Shown: positions 34,752-46,570 of the stretch, one piece after another
How the letters are laid out: each line of letters opens with the position of its first letter
Position numbering within the stretch: position 1 is the stretch's first letter
Source of the DNA: Semisulcospira habei
Taxonomy: Eukaryota > Mollusca > Gastropoda > Semisulcospiridae
DNA: 64,000 nucleotides
Direction of reading: 5' to 3'
Assembly: GCA_036245525.1 (NCBI GenBank)
Contig: BTPG01000005.1
Coordinates: 1,133,934-1,197,933 of the forward strand
Notes under the pieces: generated by a model
Seen by the model: only the letters and a program-made list of their open reading frames with translations
Databases searched by the model: none
What the model was told of the DNA's origin: nothing
Made by a program: the position numbers and the translations under genes

Positions 34752-34998
34752 CGCTTGACCATTGGCGAAGGCGAATGGCAAGGAGTGGGGTCATCGCATA
34801 GAGCGTATCTATGGGGTCATCGCGCGCGTACTTGTGTTGATAACGCAGACTATGGCAGTGCGCTGACCGCGGCTTTCAGTGAACCATCTCTGTAAGCGTT
34901 TAGTGTATATTATGAAATGGACTGGGGGCCCGCGCTGCATTAGTTGAATGAGATCCTGCGCAAGCGAGGAACCTTCGGCCTGTTGGCTCGCGCAGAAG

Positions 34999-35269
34999 TT
35001 AACCCCTTCAGTGTCAGTTGACGCAAACTGTGTTCCTGCAATTTTCGTTAATTCAACACCACCCCCACCCCCCTCAACAACAACAACAACAAAAAAATAA
35101 ATAAATAAATAAATAAAAAATCAGCTGGCCCAGTAAGTGACATACAGTGGTGTCAGCCTGCATGAGGCATAGATCCTCATGAGCCCCCGCGAATGTGGGG
35201 GCTCATGACGATCTATACCTCTTGCAGATGTGGTAACGTTCAAATGTTCTCGGCACTGGAACGGGTTAA
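34999..35269. mobile_element. Palindrome family B, TTAA-bounded
   Basis: TTAACCCCTTCAGTGTCAG ... ACGGGTTAA; hairpin at 35163-35228. Contains an AAAT microsatellite. TTAA with CCC/GGG ends parallels family A. Confidence 0.8.
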
Positions 35270-35731
35270 AGCTCACTCATCACTGCCACAAATGGCGGAT
35301 GCCGGTCTTTTGATATGATGGCACCGTTCCCGGCACCTGCTCATAATTACTTGATTTGCCGCGGGCGCACGACTACGCACATCCCATCCGCAGGCGCCGG
35401 CCGCCGACTTCACCGAATACGGCGCGGCCAGCACTTCCTTCGTAGACTGAATGGCGCGGAGGCTGGAATCGATTTTGATCAAGGCTGACAAGGCTGCGCA
35501 CAAATCTCCAGACGAAATATCGCGACTACCACGTCTAGAACTCAGGCGGTGTCACGAACACTGACCCGAATGCCCCCTTTTTTCATTCGGCTTTTTTCTT
35601 CAGTTTATTTTTTTGCCCCTTGACACTGCGGCTCCAGTGGCGGCACTGAGTGAGTCAGTCACGCCGGTCCAGTTTCCAGTCAGTTTCAAGTTTCCAGCTC
35701 TGACAGGTTACGGTGACCTGGTCGTGAAATA

Positions 35732-36729
35732 TTAACCCTTTGGGTGTCGGTAGCGGTTTTAGTCTGTCGCGATGATTCCCGCTGCCGGCCCCCCCCCCCC
35801 TCCCCCAGCCCCCGCCCCCCCCCTCCCCCGCCGACCAAAATTCTTTTAAAATGCCATAACAAAGACCCTTTTTGGAGTGTTTGGACCCCCCCCCCCCCTC
35901 CCCGAGTTTTTACACATAAACGCCGCCCAATTTTGGACCCAGGTACGCCGCCCAAGCATGGACTCAGAAACGCCGCCCAAGCTTGGACCCAGGTACGCCG
36001 CCCAAGCATGGACCCAGATACGCCGTCCAAGACCCAGATACGCCGCCCAAGCTTGGACCCAGATACGCCGCCCAAGCATGGACCCAGGTACGCCGCCCAA
36101 GCTTGGACCCAGGTACGCCGCCCAAGCATGGACCCAGATACGCCGTCCAAGACCCAGATACGCCGCCCAAGCATGGACCCAGATACGCCGTCCAAGACCC
36201 AGGTACGCCGCCCAAGCATGGACCCAGATACGCCGTCCAAGACCCAGATACGCCGTCCAAGCTTGGACCCAGATACGCCGTCCAAGACCCAGATACGCCG
36301 CCCAAGCTTGGACCCAGATACGCCGCCCAAGCTTGGACCCAGGTACGCCGCCCAAGCATGGACCCAGGTACGCCGCCCAAGCATGGACCCAGATACCCCG
36401 CCCAAGCATGGACCCAGATACGCCGCCCAAGCTTGGACCCAGGTACGCCGCCCAAGCATGGACCCAGGTACGCCGCCCAAGCATGGACCCAGGTACGCCG
36501 CCCAAGCATGGACCCAGGTACGCCGCCCAAGCATGGACCCAGATACGCCGCCCAAGCTTGGACCCAGGTACGCCGCCCAAGCATGGACTCAGATACGAAG
36601 TTGTGTCAGCAAGAGGCATAGATCCCCATGAGCCCCCGCAATTGCGGGGGCTCATGGGGATCTATGCCTCTTGCAGATGGACCGTCAGTCATGTTTAGTG
36701 TTTATTTTTCTGGGCAGTGATGGGGTTAG
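35732..36729. mobile_element. Palindrome family B expanded by an internal minisatellite
   Basis: TTAACCCTTTGGGTGTCGG at the left, hairpin at 36609-36676, GCAGTGATGGGGTTAG at the right. The 25-bp array (35937-36598) lies between the left terminus and the hairpin. Confidence 0.78.
35937..36598. repeat. 25-bp minisatellite with 20-bp variants
   Basis: Unit CCCAGGTACGCCGCCCAAGC plus ATGGA. Shortened 20-bp units (CCGTCCAAGA type) are interspersed with full ones, and AGATAC/AGGTAC and AAGCTT/AAGCAT variants alternate. Long ORFs on both strands are repeat artefacts. Confidence 0.93.
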
Positions 36730-36847
36730 TCTTCGTGACGTGACGACAGCACTCAGTCAGCCTGGAACTAGCTGACGGCCCAATCAGTCATCAATGAGTG
36801 ATCGGTCAGCTCTCATTCGATGCCGCACCAGGCCTCTACGTCATAGT

Positions 36848-37310
36848 CCCCCCCCCCCCCCCCCCCCCGCCCCCTCTCTTTTTGTTTGTGCAGGGGAAAT
36901 CTGGGGGGGGGGGGGTGTTCTAGCCCCCCCTCCCCCAATTACTTTAAAATGCTATAACAAAGTCCCTTTGTAAGGTGTTTGCCCCCCCCCCCCCTTCCTT
37001 CTCTACGTTTAAATTTTTTGCGAGCCCCTCCCCCCCCCCCCCCCCACCCCCGGCTGCCCCTCCCCACGCCCGTCTCGACCACCTTCCCCGTCGATTGATA
37101 TTTTGGCAAAGGGTGAGAGTCTGAACACGAACGCGCCTTCTCTCTGTACCCCCTCCCACCACCCCCCCCCCCCCGCCCCCCCCCCCCCCCCCCCCCCCCC
37201 CCGCTTTTCGATTTTTCTTGCCCTGGAAGCAAGGTCGAGCGTCGGGGAGGCCTTTTGGTATCAGGTTGAAGGTCCCAAACAAAAGGTTGGAATCTTCCCC
37301 CCCCCCCCCC
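36848..37310. repeat. Clustered poly-C and poly-G tracts
   Basis: At least seven C or G runs of 10 or more in under 500 bases, with a partial repeat of the family B neighbour sequence (CCCTTTGTAAGGTGTTTG against 35867). Confidence 0.85.
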
Positions 37311-37340
37311 GGGCCCTCTCGAGGTAACTGATCCGCCCCT

Positions 37341-37371
37341 GGTGTGTGTGTGTGTGTGTGTGCGTGCGTGC

Positions 37372-37466
<95 letters not shown>
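37341..37466. repeat. GT microsatellite with a GCGT interruption
   Basis: About 125 bases. Confidence 0.95.
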
Positions 37467-37467
<1 letters not shown>

Positions 37468-37570
37468 CAGAGACTCAGTGAGAGAAAGAAGTCTATGAGT
37501 GTAGCAAGATGCAATCACATACACTATTTTGATCTTCTGTTTGGTGCAGTACAGTTCAGTTGTATAGGTC

Positions 37571-37681
37571 GTTTACAAAGTAAAGTAGGTAAAAGCACTG
37601 TCAGGGGAGAAAACTGTGCTGTATCGGTCGATACAGCACAGTTTACCTACTACCTTTTACCTACTTTACTTTGTAAACTTC
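37571..37681. repeat. Single-copy double hairpin
   Basis: TTTACAAAGTAAAGTAGGTA / TACCTACTTTACTTTGTAAA outer arms and AAACTGTGCTGTATCG / CGATACAGCACAGTTT inner arms. TTCAGTTGTATAGGTCGTTT is directly repeated at 37555 and 37718. Confidence 0.83.
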
Positions 37682-38117
37682 CTCAAATATTAGCACTGGC
37701 AGTCTCCCCTTTTCTTTTCAGTTGTATAGGTCGTTTGACATTAGAGCGCACACAGTTTTTCGCAAAAATCTCCGCTAAGAGTCACTTCTCTATACCAATT
37801 TTAGAATCAGTATCATTCAGTGACAGTTGACCTAGTAGGATTTACTTTTTAAAAACTCGCGCAATATGTCAGCTTTGACTATGTACAGTCGTAAACTGAA
37901 CATTTGGAATGTTTTCATGAAATACAACTTTATTGTCTGTTCGAGTCAAAGCACGACAGAAATTTGCATTTTGGTTCGTCATAAAACAACAAGACAAGAC
38001 ACTGATAAACCCTGACTATAAAAACATTCCATTAAATACGATTATCATTACAGTAATCTATCACAAGCAATCTATCACAAGATGGGAGATAATGTTATGT
38101 AACATGGCACACTGTAA

Positions 38118-38700
38118 TTGTTGATGACCAGATGAAGTGGCAATCGCACATAAATGCTGTATGTAAAACCGTTGCCAGAAATGTTTTTATGCTTTCAACG
38201 TTGAAGTACATTATCGATGTTGATGCCCTCAAGTTATTTTACAATGCACATGTCAAATCCCACATCGATTATGCGTCCACGATATGGGATGGCAGCGGTG
38301 ACATACACTTGAAGAGGCTTAACTCCCTACATCGGAGAGCAGCGACTGTGAAACATATCCTGTCTGATTTAGCCATGACAACTGACGAAAACCTTGAAAA
38401 ACTGAAATGCTACCTCTTAGCAAGCATCACCTTTTAAACAAGGGTGTGGTTATGTATAAAATCTAGAATGAGATTCACCCATAAGATCTTTGTAAGCTCT
38501 TTAAAAAGGCAAGTTCTACTTCAAGACGAAACTTTATTACACCGCGCGCCACAGGATAGATCTATTTAAAACCAGTATAGCTTTCTCAGGTGCATCTTTC
38601 TGGAACAAACTGCCTACATGTATAACACACGCTAGATCCCTCTCTTCTTTCAAGGAATGCCTTCTCAAGTACTTGTTGTCCGCTGATACATAATCTACTA
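38118..38700 (+). mobile_element. LINE fragment: RT C-terminal region
   Basis: Reads VDDQMKWQSHINAVCKTVAR, LKYIIDVDALKLFYNAHVKS, IDYASTIWDG and LHRRAATVK, the region after the RT thumb in CR1/Jockey-type LINEs. Further on, in other frames, FSGASFWNKLP and SFKECLLKYL appear. Frameshifts and stops after 38437; no 5' part. Confidence 0.75.
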
Positions 38701-38981
38701 CAAAAATCCGTATGGAATATGTGCTTATAGTAATCAGTACATGCCGCCGTATGGGTTTGTCCATACTAGTAATAATCGCCTAATGACATAATTCATGTTT
38801 CTATTATAATCTAAATAATTTTTTGCGGTTTTAAGGGACATTTTCACTATGATTCGAATGATTTGCTTAGTACATATGTTATCATTAGCGCGTGTCTGTG
38901 CTTGCGTGCGTGAGCGACGCGCGTGTATATGTGGTTGCGCGCGTTGCGTGTGTGTGCGTATATATATTATATATATATAGT

Positions 38982-39129
38982 TATTGGTCGGAGGGGTATG
39001 CTACAATGACCCTTGTAGGCCTGAGGGAGGTCAAAGGAAGCATTGTACCCCGAAGGCCTGAGAGGTACAATGATTCCTTTGACCTCCCTCAGGCCTACAA
39101 GGTCCGTGCAGCGAGCCTCTCCGACCAAT
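38982..39129. repeat. Single-copy long hairpin between AT microsatellites
   Basis: TTATTGGTCGGAGGGG / CCTCTCCGACCAATAA outer and CCTTGTAGGCCTGAGGGAGG / its inverse inner arms. TTA/TAA at the edges would fit a Harbinger-type target. Confidence 0.82.
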
Positions 39130-39160
39130 AACGTATTTGTTTTCATTCCTCCACTATTTT

Positions 39161-39162
39161 CG

Positions 39163-39211
<49 letters not shown>

Positions 39212-39235
39212 ATATATATAATATATTATATTATA

Positions 39236-39282
<47 letters not shown>
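39161..39282. repeat. TA microsatellite, imperfect
   Basis: TA run with single-base interruptions; directly abuts the truncated LINE leader at 39289. Confidence 0.95.
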
Positions 39283-39285
<3 letters not shown>

Positions 39286-39288
39286 AGA

Positions 39289-40110
39289 CATAGACGACCC
39301 CGCCCTCCACGAGTCCCCTGCTGCCTTGCAGGTTAGGTTTTGGATAGCCAAAGGCTAGGGTGCTGACACGGTACCTCTTTGGGTGTATGAACCTCCTTGA
39401 TGAAGTCACCACCCAGGGCGAAGGAATCCCATGAAGGTCTCATCGGCCACGTGTCCAGGACCAAGGCGAGCCACTAGTTATGTGGAGTTTCGGTTGTGGT
39501 CAACAGCCTGGATCGGGATGGGCTCCGCCAGGTTCTTTTGCCCAAACACACCACATGCAATGACAACCTGACCTCAATCCATATCGGATCGGTCGTCGCC
39601 CGGAACAAGGACCGCACCTTCTGTCTTCCACCAGGGTAGAGGTGTTAAATGTGTTACTGGTGCACCACCAAAACTCAGTGCCAGAAACAACATCAGCATT
39701 GGCACCTGGAACGTTAGAACATTAAGAACGCCTGGAAAGGTAGAGGAACTGACACACGAAATGAACAGATACCATTGAACCATCCTAGGACTGTGCGAAG
39801 TACGATGGAAGAACCTTGGGGAAACATCAACCCAGGAAAACCACAAACTGTACTACAGTGGCAGAGATGACAAACACGAACAGGGTGTCGGATTTCTCGT
39901 CTACAAAGATAGCGTGAACACTGTCATGAGTTGTCGGCCAGTCTCCAGCAGGCTTATCACCATACGCTTGAGGGCAACCCCATTTAATATCACCATTGTA
40001 CAAGTTTACGCCCCAATAACAAACTATGATGATGAGGAAATAGAAGACTTCTATGACCAACTGCAAGAAGTCCTGGACCAGACCCCCAAGAATCACGTCG
40101 CTATAACCAA
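39289..40110 (+). mobile_element. LINE fragment: 5' leader plus endonuclease N-terminal half
   Basis: Begins with a ~55-base segment also present at 24819-24873 in the other LINE, then a leader, then ISIGTWNVRTLRTPGKVEEL, ILGLCEVRW, LYYSGRDD, GVGFLV and IVQVYAPITNYDDEE. It stops at DQTPKNHVAI, just before the catalytic GDFNA motif should appear. One in-frame stop lies in the endonuclease (after NRYH). A different family from the 24.7-kb element despite the shared leader. Confidence 0.8.
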
Positions 40111-41236
40111 GAGTTCAAAATCGAGACAGCAGTTGGAATAAAAGACTTCTTAAAAACATTCTTTTTGGCAAGTGGCATGTTGAATCGTCTGCCTGGTGGT
40201 AGCAATTGCAATTGAAATAATTGAACGGGAAAGGACTTCAAGCTCTCGCTGATTTCGTCCTGGGGGGTGGGGGGGGGGGAGGGAAAGGGGTGGGGTGGGG
40301 GGGGGGTGACTTAGTTTCTGTTTGTCGCTGTCGCTCGCGCTTCTTCCAGCCCATCCACCCACCATGTCCGGCCGCGCCACAGAGTACATGAGCGCCTCGG
40401 GAAGAGGCAAGGCGGCCTCCCCCGCCATTCCATTCTGCTATCCCATGCGAGTCCCAGTCCAAGGCCTCCCGCGTTGTTTTTTTGTGGGTAGTTTTTGTTG
40501 TTGGTATTTTCGGTTTGAGTTTGGGTTTTTTACACAACCTTTTTCCGTGTTCTTTCGGAGTGGGTTTTCGGTCCCCACTCCTTATGTTGTCACAGGGAGT
40601 GCATTGACTATATTATTTTGATGGTTAGCGACTGCACTAACGACTATGTACTGCCTGATGGTAGCATTTGAAACTGATCAAATAATGGGTGACGAGGATC
40701 ACGGCACTACCGTTGAATTATGCTAGCTGCTTTCCTTCGGACAACCCTATGGTACACACCATCCAATGGGTACTGTCCTAGGCCAATGATCTTCCCAGCC
40801 GCTGTTCTGACGATACGTGATAGTCTGCCCCTGTTTCTCATCAGTACCGAGGTTCCATAAAAAGCAGGGATGTTAAAAGTCAGTATGCTTTCAATCAGGC
40901 TTCTATAAACGGATTCTAAAATCTTGGCACTGACATCCCTGAATGAACTCCACGCTGATACAATTTAAGGCCAGTATAAGAAAGATCCATTTTCACGTGA
41001 ATTCGCCAGGTTTTCAAAGCTGAAACAGAAGGCATACATGAAGTCTGCATGCTTGACTGACCTCGACATTGAAATCTGCTGGGGCTCTGTTTAAGGCTAT
41101 TGAACGTGGCTTGCTCTTGACACCAAAGTTTTACGACTGTGCAGCAAAATCGACAAATCATACGAGTTCAGTTAAAAAAAAATTTAAAAAAAAATCCATA
41201 ATTATTAGGTAAATTGGCACTAAATGATATTTGTTC
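40111..41236. other. No gene recognised
   Basis: Poly-G-rich block at 40260-40312. The segment GCTGATTTCGTCCGGGGG-like at 40248-40270 recurs at 43925-43960. A decayed family A remnant lies near 40690-40740. Confidence 0.5.
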
Positions 41237-41454
41237 TTAACCCATTGCATCCTGAGGTTGATTTTCAAAAATGTGCTTATTGTCCTATGAAGGCTACAGT
41301 ACAGATTAGGACTGACTTAGATCAAGCATTTTAGTTCAAGGATGGTGCCAGAATAGCTTGGCGCCTGAGGCGCCAAGCTATTCTGGCACCACCCTTGAAC
41401 TGTCGTAGTCAAATTTATTTCAAGCAATGGGTGTATCAGGATGAAAAGGGTTAA
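41237..41454. mobile_element. Palindrome family A, CATTGCATCCTGAGG subtype
   Basis: TTAA ends with TTAACCCATTGCATCCTGAG / CAGGATGAAAAGGGTTAA. Arms carry GGTGCCAGAATAGC. Confidence 0.85.
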
Positions 41455-41962
41455 AGTGGTACAGCTAAGTGTTTCTTTGCGGAGATGTATGGCCGGAAAA
41501 ACTTTGGTCGCTCGGCCGATGCCGTCAAACGGCCTATTACTGTACTGTGGTGTGCGGTCGATAGTCTAGCCACACTTTTCAGTCACAAAACCGCGAAAAC
41601 ACCGAGTACATGATAATGGATCAACAGTGCATGATGTTACTGGATCAACAGTGCATGGTGTTACTGGATCATATTACATTTACTAAGTAGAGGATACTTA
41701 CCTAGTGATTCTCTGCACTCCCGGAGTCCCTGTTTCCACTCAGTTTCTGTTCTTTCTCACTCTCTCAGTGTTTCACCAACGGACTTTTATTCAGTATAAC
41801 CGGCTTTTCAAGTCCTCGTGACTTGATGACACGGCCGCAGTCGCTCTGGCATTGACGTGGTTCTCTTCGTGTCAACAGCGAGGAAGATATAACACAGATG
41901 TACTGTGGTCGTTTTCAGCAGCTCAGTACTGCTGCACTGATGAAGGCCGGTTTGCAAAACTT

Positions 41963-42010
41963 CCCCCCTCCCCCCCCCCTTCCCCCCCCCCCCCCCCCCC
42001 CCCCCCCCCA
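41963..42010. repeat. Poly-C tract
   Basis: Near-continuous C run of about 45 bases. Confidence 0.9.
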
Positions 42011-42185
42011 GTTGATGTAACTCACGCTGGATTCAGTGCTTCCAAACTGATGAGTGAAACCTCGCGCACGGTACGAACTCACTGTAGTTCGCACTAGTTT
42101 CTGCTTCCTTGATTTTTCTTCACGAGCATTGTGTACTTTACCAAAAAAAAAAAAAAAAAAAAAAAAAAAATGAGTATCGCATTAA

Positions 42186-42412
42186 TTAACCCATATCATA
42201 CTGAAGCTAAAATCTTCAAATGTGTGCACTGCCATATATATGCAAGCTACATTATAGTACTTACAGATAAGGATACAGAACAATGGCTTTAGTTCAAGGT
42301 GGTGCCAGAATAGCTTGGCGCCAAGAGGCGCCAAGCTATTCTGGCACTACCCTTGAACTATTTTAGTCCAACGTATTACACACACTGGTGTATTCCGAAT
42401 GATAAGGGTTAA
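42186..42412. mobile_element. Palindrome family A, CATATCATACTGAAG subtype
   Basis: TTAA ends with TTAACCCATATCATACTGAA / CGAATGATAAGGGTTAA around the A hairpin at 42288-42361. Confidence 0.85.
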
Positions 42413-42516
42413 CGCGAAAGCCAGTAGTACTGACGGTCTGACTTTACTGACGGCTCAAAACTGAACTGCCGAGACGGTATAATGAGATCTATGAAGCTGC
42501 CATAAGTTGTACATCT

Positions 42517-42877
42517 TTAACCTGTTTAATGCCAGTGGCGTCACTGACCTACCCAATACGCAAAAGTCGGCCGTCGGGCCGACGTCGGCCGCCGTTGGCC
42601 CGCGCACGAACGTGCTGCGGGCGCGGGCCGACCGGCGTCGGCCCGATGGCCTTTGCGCGGCCGCATTGCCGGGTAACGGACTATGTCAGTGCTGACCGGC
42701 TGCAGGAGACGCCGGATAATTCAACGGTAGTGCCGGATTAACTTGTCGTCTGATGACACCAAGCTAATCTGGCACCGTGGCCGGCTACCCGCTGGAATTA
42801 TCATGTCACTTCACAGTCGGACGGATTAGTCCAGTTTCAGTCAGTGTCCGCTAGTACTTCGGGGCTAAACGGGTTAA
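42517..42877. mobile_element. Palindrome family A, GC-rich diverged copy
   Basis: TTAACCTGTTTAATGCC ... GGGGCTAAACGGGTTAA. The A hairpin is recognisable at 42712-42805 but heavily substituted, with an extra GC-rich block (42570-42665). Confidence 0.6.
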
Positions 42878-43086
42878 CATCAGCGCAACGGGCGCCTCTA
42901 GACGACCGTATATCGACACTGACTGCGTTACCGGCCGCATATGAGCCGCTTTCAGTATTGAGTCCTTTCAGTCAGGGCCGTAATTTTTCCTTCTTCCGTG
43001 ATCACTTTCCCGGGCCACTTCCGCTTTCGGGGCCGGCTTTCGTTTTCCGCGGGTCCGCCCAGGCCGCATGCCTGACGTACAAGTGG

Positions 43087-43180
43087 ACCGTAGTTCAAGG
43101 GTAGTGTCGGTCTGATTAGCTTCAGAGGCCTGTCCAGACCGACCCCAAGCCGGCTAATTAGGCACTACCTTGCAGCCATC
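43087..43180. repeat. Palindrome family A hairpin, old copy
   Basis: AGTTCAAGGGTAGTGTCGG and its diverged inverse TAATTAGGCACTACC; flanks not recognisable. Confidence 0.5.
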
Positions 43181-43517
43181 CGCACAGCAGATGCGGCCGC
43201 GGACTGGCTGAACCGGCCGCCACACTACGTGACGCGATTGCGGGTAAACGGGAAACTGTAGTCGTTTGGCGGAACGCGGAAAGGGTGATAACTTGCTTTT
43301 CAGTAATAATGATTAGCCCCCTCAATCCCTCCCACCCCCCCCCCCCTCCCCACCCGGCCCTTTCTCCCCCTACCCCACCTCTTGTTTTCAGGACTGACGA
43401 GCGTCAACTTGTGAATTATGTTGTTTCAGTCAGGCCGATGATCACGAGTCATCCTGAGCGGCATGCGAACTGAGCGGCTCAGTTCCGGCTGAAACTTTTT
43501 CAAGTTACTAGTTTAAT

Positions 43518-43734
43518 TTAACTCATTGTACCCCAAGACCGAATTCCTTAGATCTTGCGGTTGTCCTCCGCTGAAGACTGCATTGCAGTGCAGGACACAG
43601 ATCGACCATGATAGTTCAAGGGTGATGCCAGAATAGCTTGGTGCCCATAGGCGCCAAGCTATTCTGGCATCACCCTTGAACTATCATGGTCGATCCTTAT
43701 CTTCCTGTGGTGTGTCTGGGGTAGAATGAGTTAG
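43518..43734. mobile_element. Palindrome family A, CTCCTTCTACCCC-like subtype
   Basis: TTAACTCATTGTACCCCAAG ... GGGGTAGAATGAGTTAG. Reverse orientation of 6660-6875. Confidence 0.82.
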
Positions 43735-45227
43735 GTCACACCACTTGAAAGGCTCAGATTCAGTTATCAGTCATACCAGGATATGACTGAAAGGGGTGGG
43801 AGTCGGTGGCCGGGGGTAGGGTACCGGCTCAGTCCCGCCGCACCTCCCACCCCCTAGCCCCCCCCCCCCACCACCACCACCACCACCACCACCTGACCCC
43901 CTAGATGCTATTATTGAAGGGACAAGGACTTCCAGCTGGGGCTGATTTCGTCCGGGGGGGAGGGGGGTGGGGGGGGGGGAGGGCCAAGTGGTTGGGGGGG
44001 GGGGGAGGGGTAGGGGGTTTGGCTGGCTGTCGCTGATGCCACCGCATCGCTAGTTTTTCAATCCAGCGACAAAGTACTGAAGCTGGATGAGTGGGGAAAT
44101 GCACCCCCTTCCCTTCATCCCCAACCTTTGACAGCTAACTTAAACACCAGCCGTGTCCGTGAAGCAAGCCCGTCGGGTTTAATAAAAACTAATGCGTGCC
44201 TGCCCGACAGGCACCACCTTCTGCATTTAATTAGCATAGATTCTCATAAGCAGGTATAGAGGGGCGTTTGTAATATTTGTGCCAGAATTTCAACAGCTGT
44301 GCTCGCTATAGTGAGAGAATCATTGCTGTTGAATTTGCGATCTGCTTTGTAGGAAGCAGCCTGGCAAAGGCTTTCTGAAACTAAAGTGTCCGTCATGAGG
44401 GTTCATTTCAATTCACAGTTACTGCATCCATAAATTATGTAGCTGTGTTCCTCAGTTTAGTACGTATGAAGACAGCATGTTGGTGAAGAGACCAACCGGG
44501 TGATCGGTCCTCTCACTGCACACACTTTTCTCTCCTCTATCTATTGACACAATCTCAGTTTAATTTACAGGGAGACTTTGGAACTTATTGTAAAATTTTA
44601 GACTGAGCTAAGCAAGCTGATTAAAAAGCGTAAAACAAAGAGAAGGTGGCCAGAGAAAAGGGCGGCAACTATAAATAAATAAATAAGCCTCTTTCGAAAA
44701 GAAAATGCAAAAACTTCGCCCACAAATACAATGTTTCAGACTAAAAAGTTGTGCAGTTGTGAAACATAAGCGGGGTACATCAGTCTTGAGCCGGATTTAA
44801 CAAACAAGTGTATTCAGTTGAAACTGCCGTCGGCATATTTCAGCTTTAGGAATACAGACGTAAATGACAGTACATTTACTTCTAAATATTTCCTTAAGGC
44901 CTTGAATCCTGCTTATATTTTCGTTACTTACGTCGATAACCAGTCAGGGGGACGCTTTTCAAAAGTTTTTTTTTATATATATATGAGACTGTGATTACGA
45001 ACTGTCAGTTTCACTCACATCACACATCAATGGCGAAGTCTACTTCTCTGTTACATTAACATGCATGATAACGCCATGAGTGCATGACCCTTCTACGTTT
45101 GCTGTATGGCCTTTGGCCAAATGGGAGGGGGCTGTTCTCCGTCTGCCTACTCCGACGGTGTCAGGGTATATGGCGTGGTTAAGTTTCAGTTGCGCGCCGC
45201 ACTCCCGTGAAACTGATATACCAGCTG
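43735..45227. other. No gene recognised
   Basis: Poly-C/G blocks with a CCA run (43858-43892), then AT-rich unique sequence. Confidence 0.5.
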
Positions 45228-45562
45228 TGCATTAATAATACCATAATAATAATACCGTTATTATATAGGCGCTTTTTCTCAATTTTGGGGAAATCGACTC
45301 AAAGCGCCGCGCCTGAAACCCCACACACTCACGAAACAGACACAGATTTACGCCATTTAAGACAAACACCGTCAGTACACGACAAACGAAGGGCCAGTCA
45401 GCTACTGAAGTTACAGAGATTTTTGATCGCTTGTATTTGAAATTTGTAAAGTGGCCTGAGACCGGTACCACTGCAAAGTGGGGGTGGGGGGGAGGGGGGG
45501 TGGAAGAACCGGAGTACCCGGAGAAAGAACCCCCGACGGTCCGCCCGAATTAACGGTGACAC
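45228..45562 (-). mobile_element. SINE copy, 5'-truncated
   Basis: Same family as 53793-54206 in the same orientation, with the AGCGCCTATATAATAACGG end and TAT tail at 45228-45260. The tRNA-like head is missing; similarity stops near 45562. Confidence 0.85.
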
Positions 45563-46570
45563 TTCAACGGTGCATTCAACTTGTGGCAAGTTGCTGGCTC
45601 GGACTTTGTGGCCGCAAGTCTGACTGAATCGTGCATCATGGCTGCCCGCGCCCTAGCGGGGCCAGGTCGAGTCGTGGGGGTGGGGGTGGGGGGGGGGGGT
45701 TGTTGGCGGGTCTCCCCATAGTCCTTCCGGCGTTCTCAATCATGGTTGTTTGTTTAGATGTCGGTTGGATCAGGGGGTGTTTCAATTAAGTAGTTGTATT
45801 GTGTGGTTTGTGGTGGTGTGCCAAGTGTCTGGGGTGGGGTTTATGAGACCTTGCAGTGTAAGGGGTGAGTTTAATATGTCTTCTAGTCACTCAAGCCGGC
45901 GTGGTTTATGGTAGGGCAGTCTGTTTGGCATCCTGTCTCGGAAGACAATGGGTATATGCGCTTGCTGGGTCAGTCACTGGAGTGACCTCTCCAGGGCACA
46001 AGCCTGGGCGAAGTTTATGGAGATCCTGGGGTGCCCAGTCGTCAATATCCCACTCTCGGCCTCGCTGATGTATCCAAAGGAATGCAAAGCAGTACGTTTG
46101 GCACCAGTTTGGCTGCAGGAGCTGCCAGAACAGTGCGTGAATACAGGCAGCTGTCTGCCTTCGGGGCTCCGCCACTCCTGATTTGGCGGAAAGGTTTACT
46201 CCCCCACATTTGGCCGTTGGATCCAACCTGATCTCCTCCGTCCTCTAGCCGTTGGCTGTCAGAAACAGCTCATCCGCCTAGTGGTGCAATGTGAACACCA
46301 CCCCCTCACGTGGTTTCTAGCCGCCCACCAGCTGAGGTGGTTTCAGTGCCAGGCTTGGAGCCAGCACGTGAGAGATTAAGGAGATGGATGGGAGGACCAG
46401 TGATGCCCGTCCGTCCTATGTAGGACGCAGCTGCCGAACAGCAAAGGTGCTACCTCTATCCAGAGCCCCCTACACCCCTTGTAGGGCAGGGCAGTCTAGG
46501 AGTACATGTATCGCTGCGACTTGAGCTATCGGGGATACTATTCAATCCAGGTTAGACAACTTCTTTACCA
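45563..46570. other. AGA upstream region
   Basis: GC-moderate sequence without a TATA box close to the AGA start. Poly-G runs at 45680-45710. No other gene recognised; 46190-46500 has many pyrimidine-rich short words but no clear element. Confidence 0.5.

Larger units (their letters stand above)
33949..34998. other. No gene recognised
   Basis: Several overlapping short ORFs on both strands but no domain, splice pair or repeat apart from two diverged family B hairpins. Confidence 0.5.

Noticed and set aside
35686..36698. Six overlapping ORFs of 200-295 residues with Pro-rich or Leu-Gly repeats
   Set aside because: All are frames of the 25-bp minisatellite and disappear outside it.
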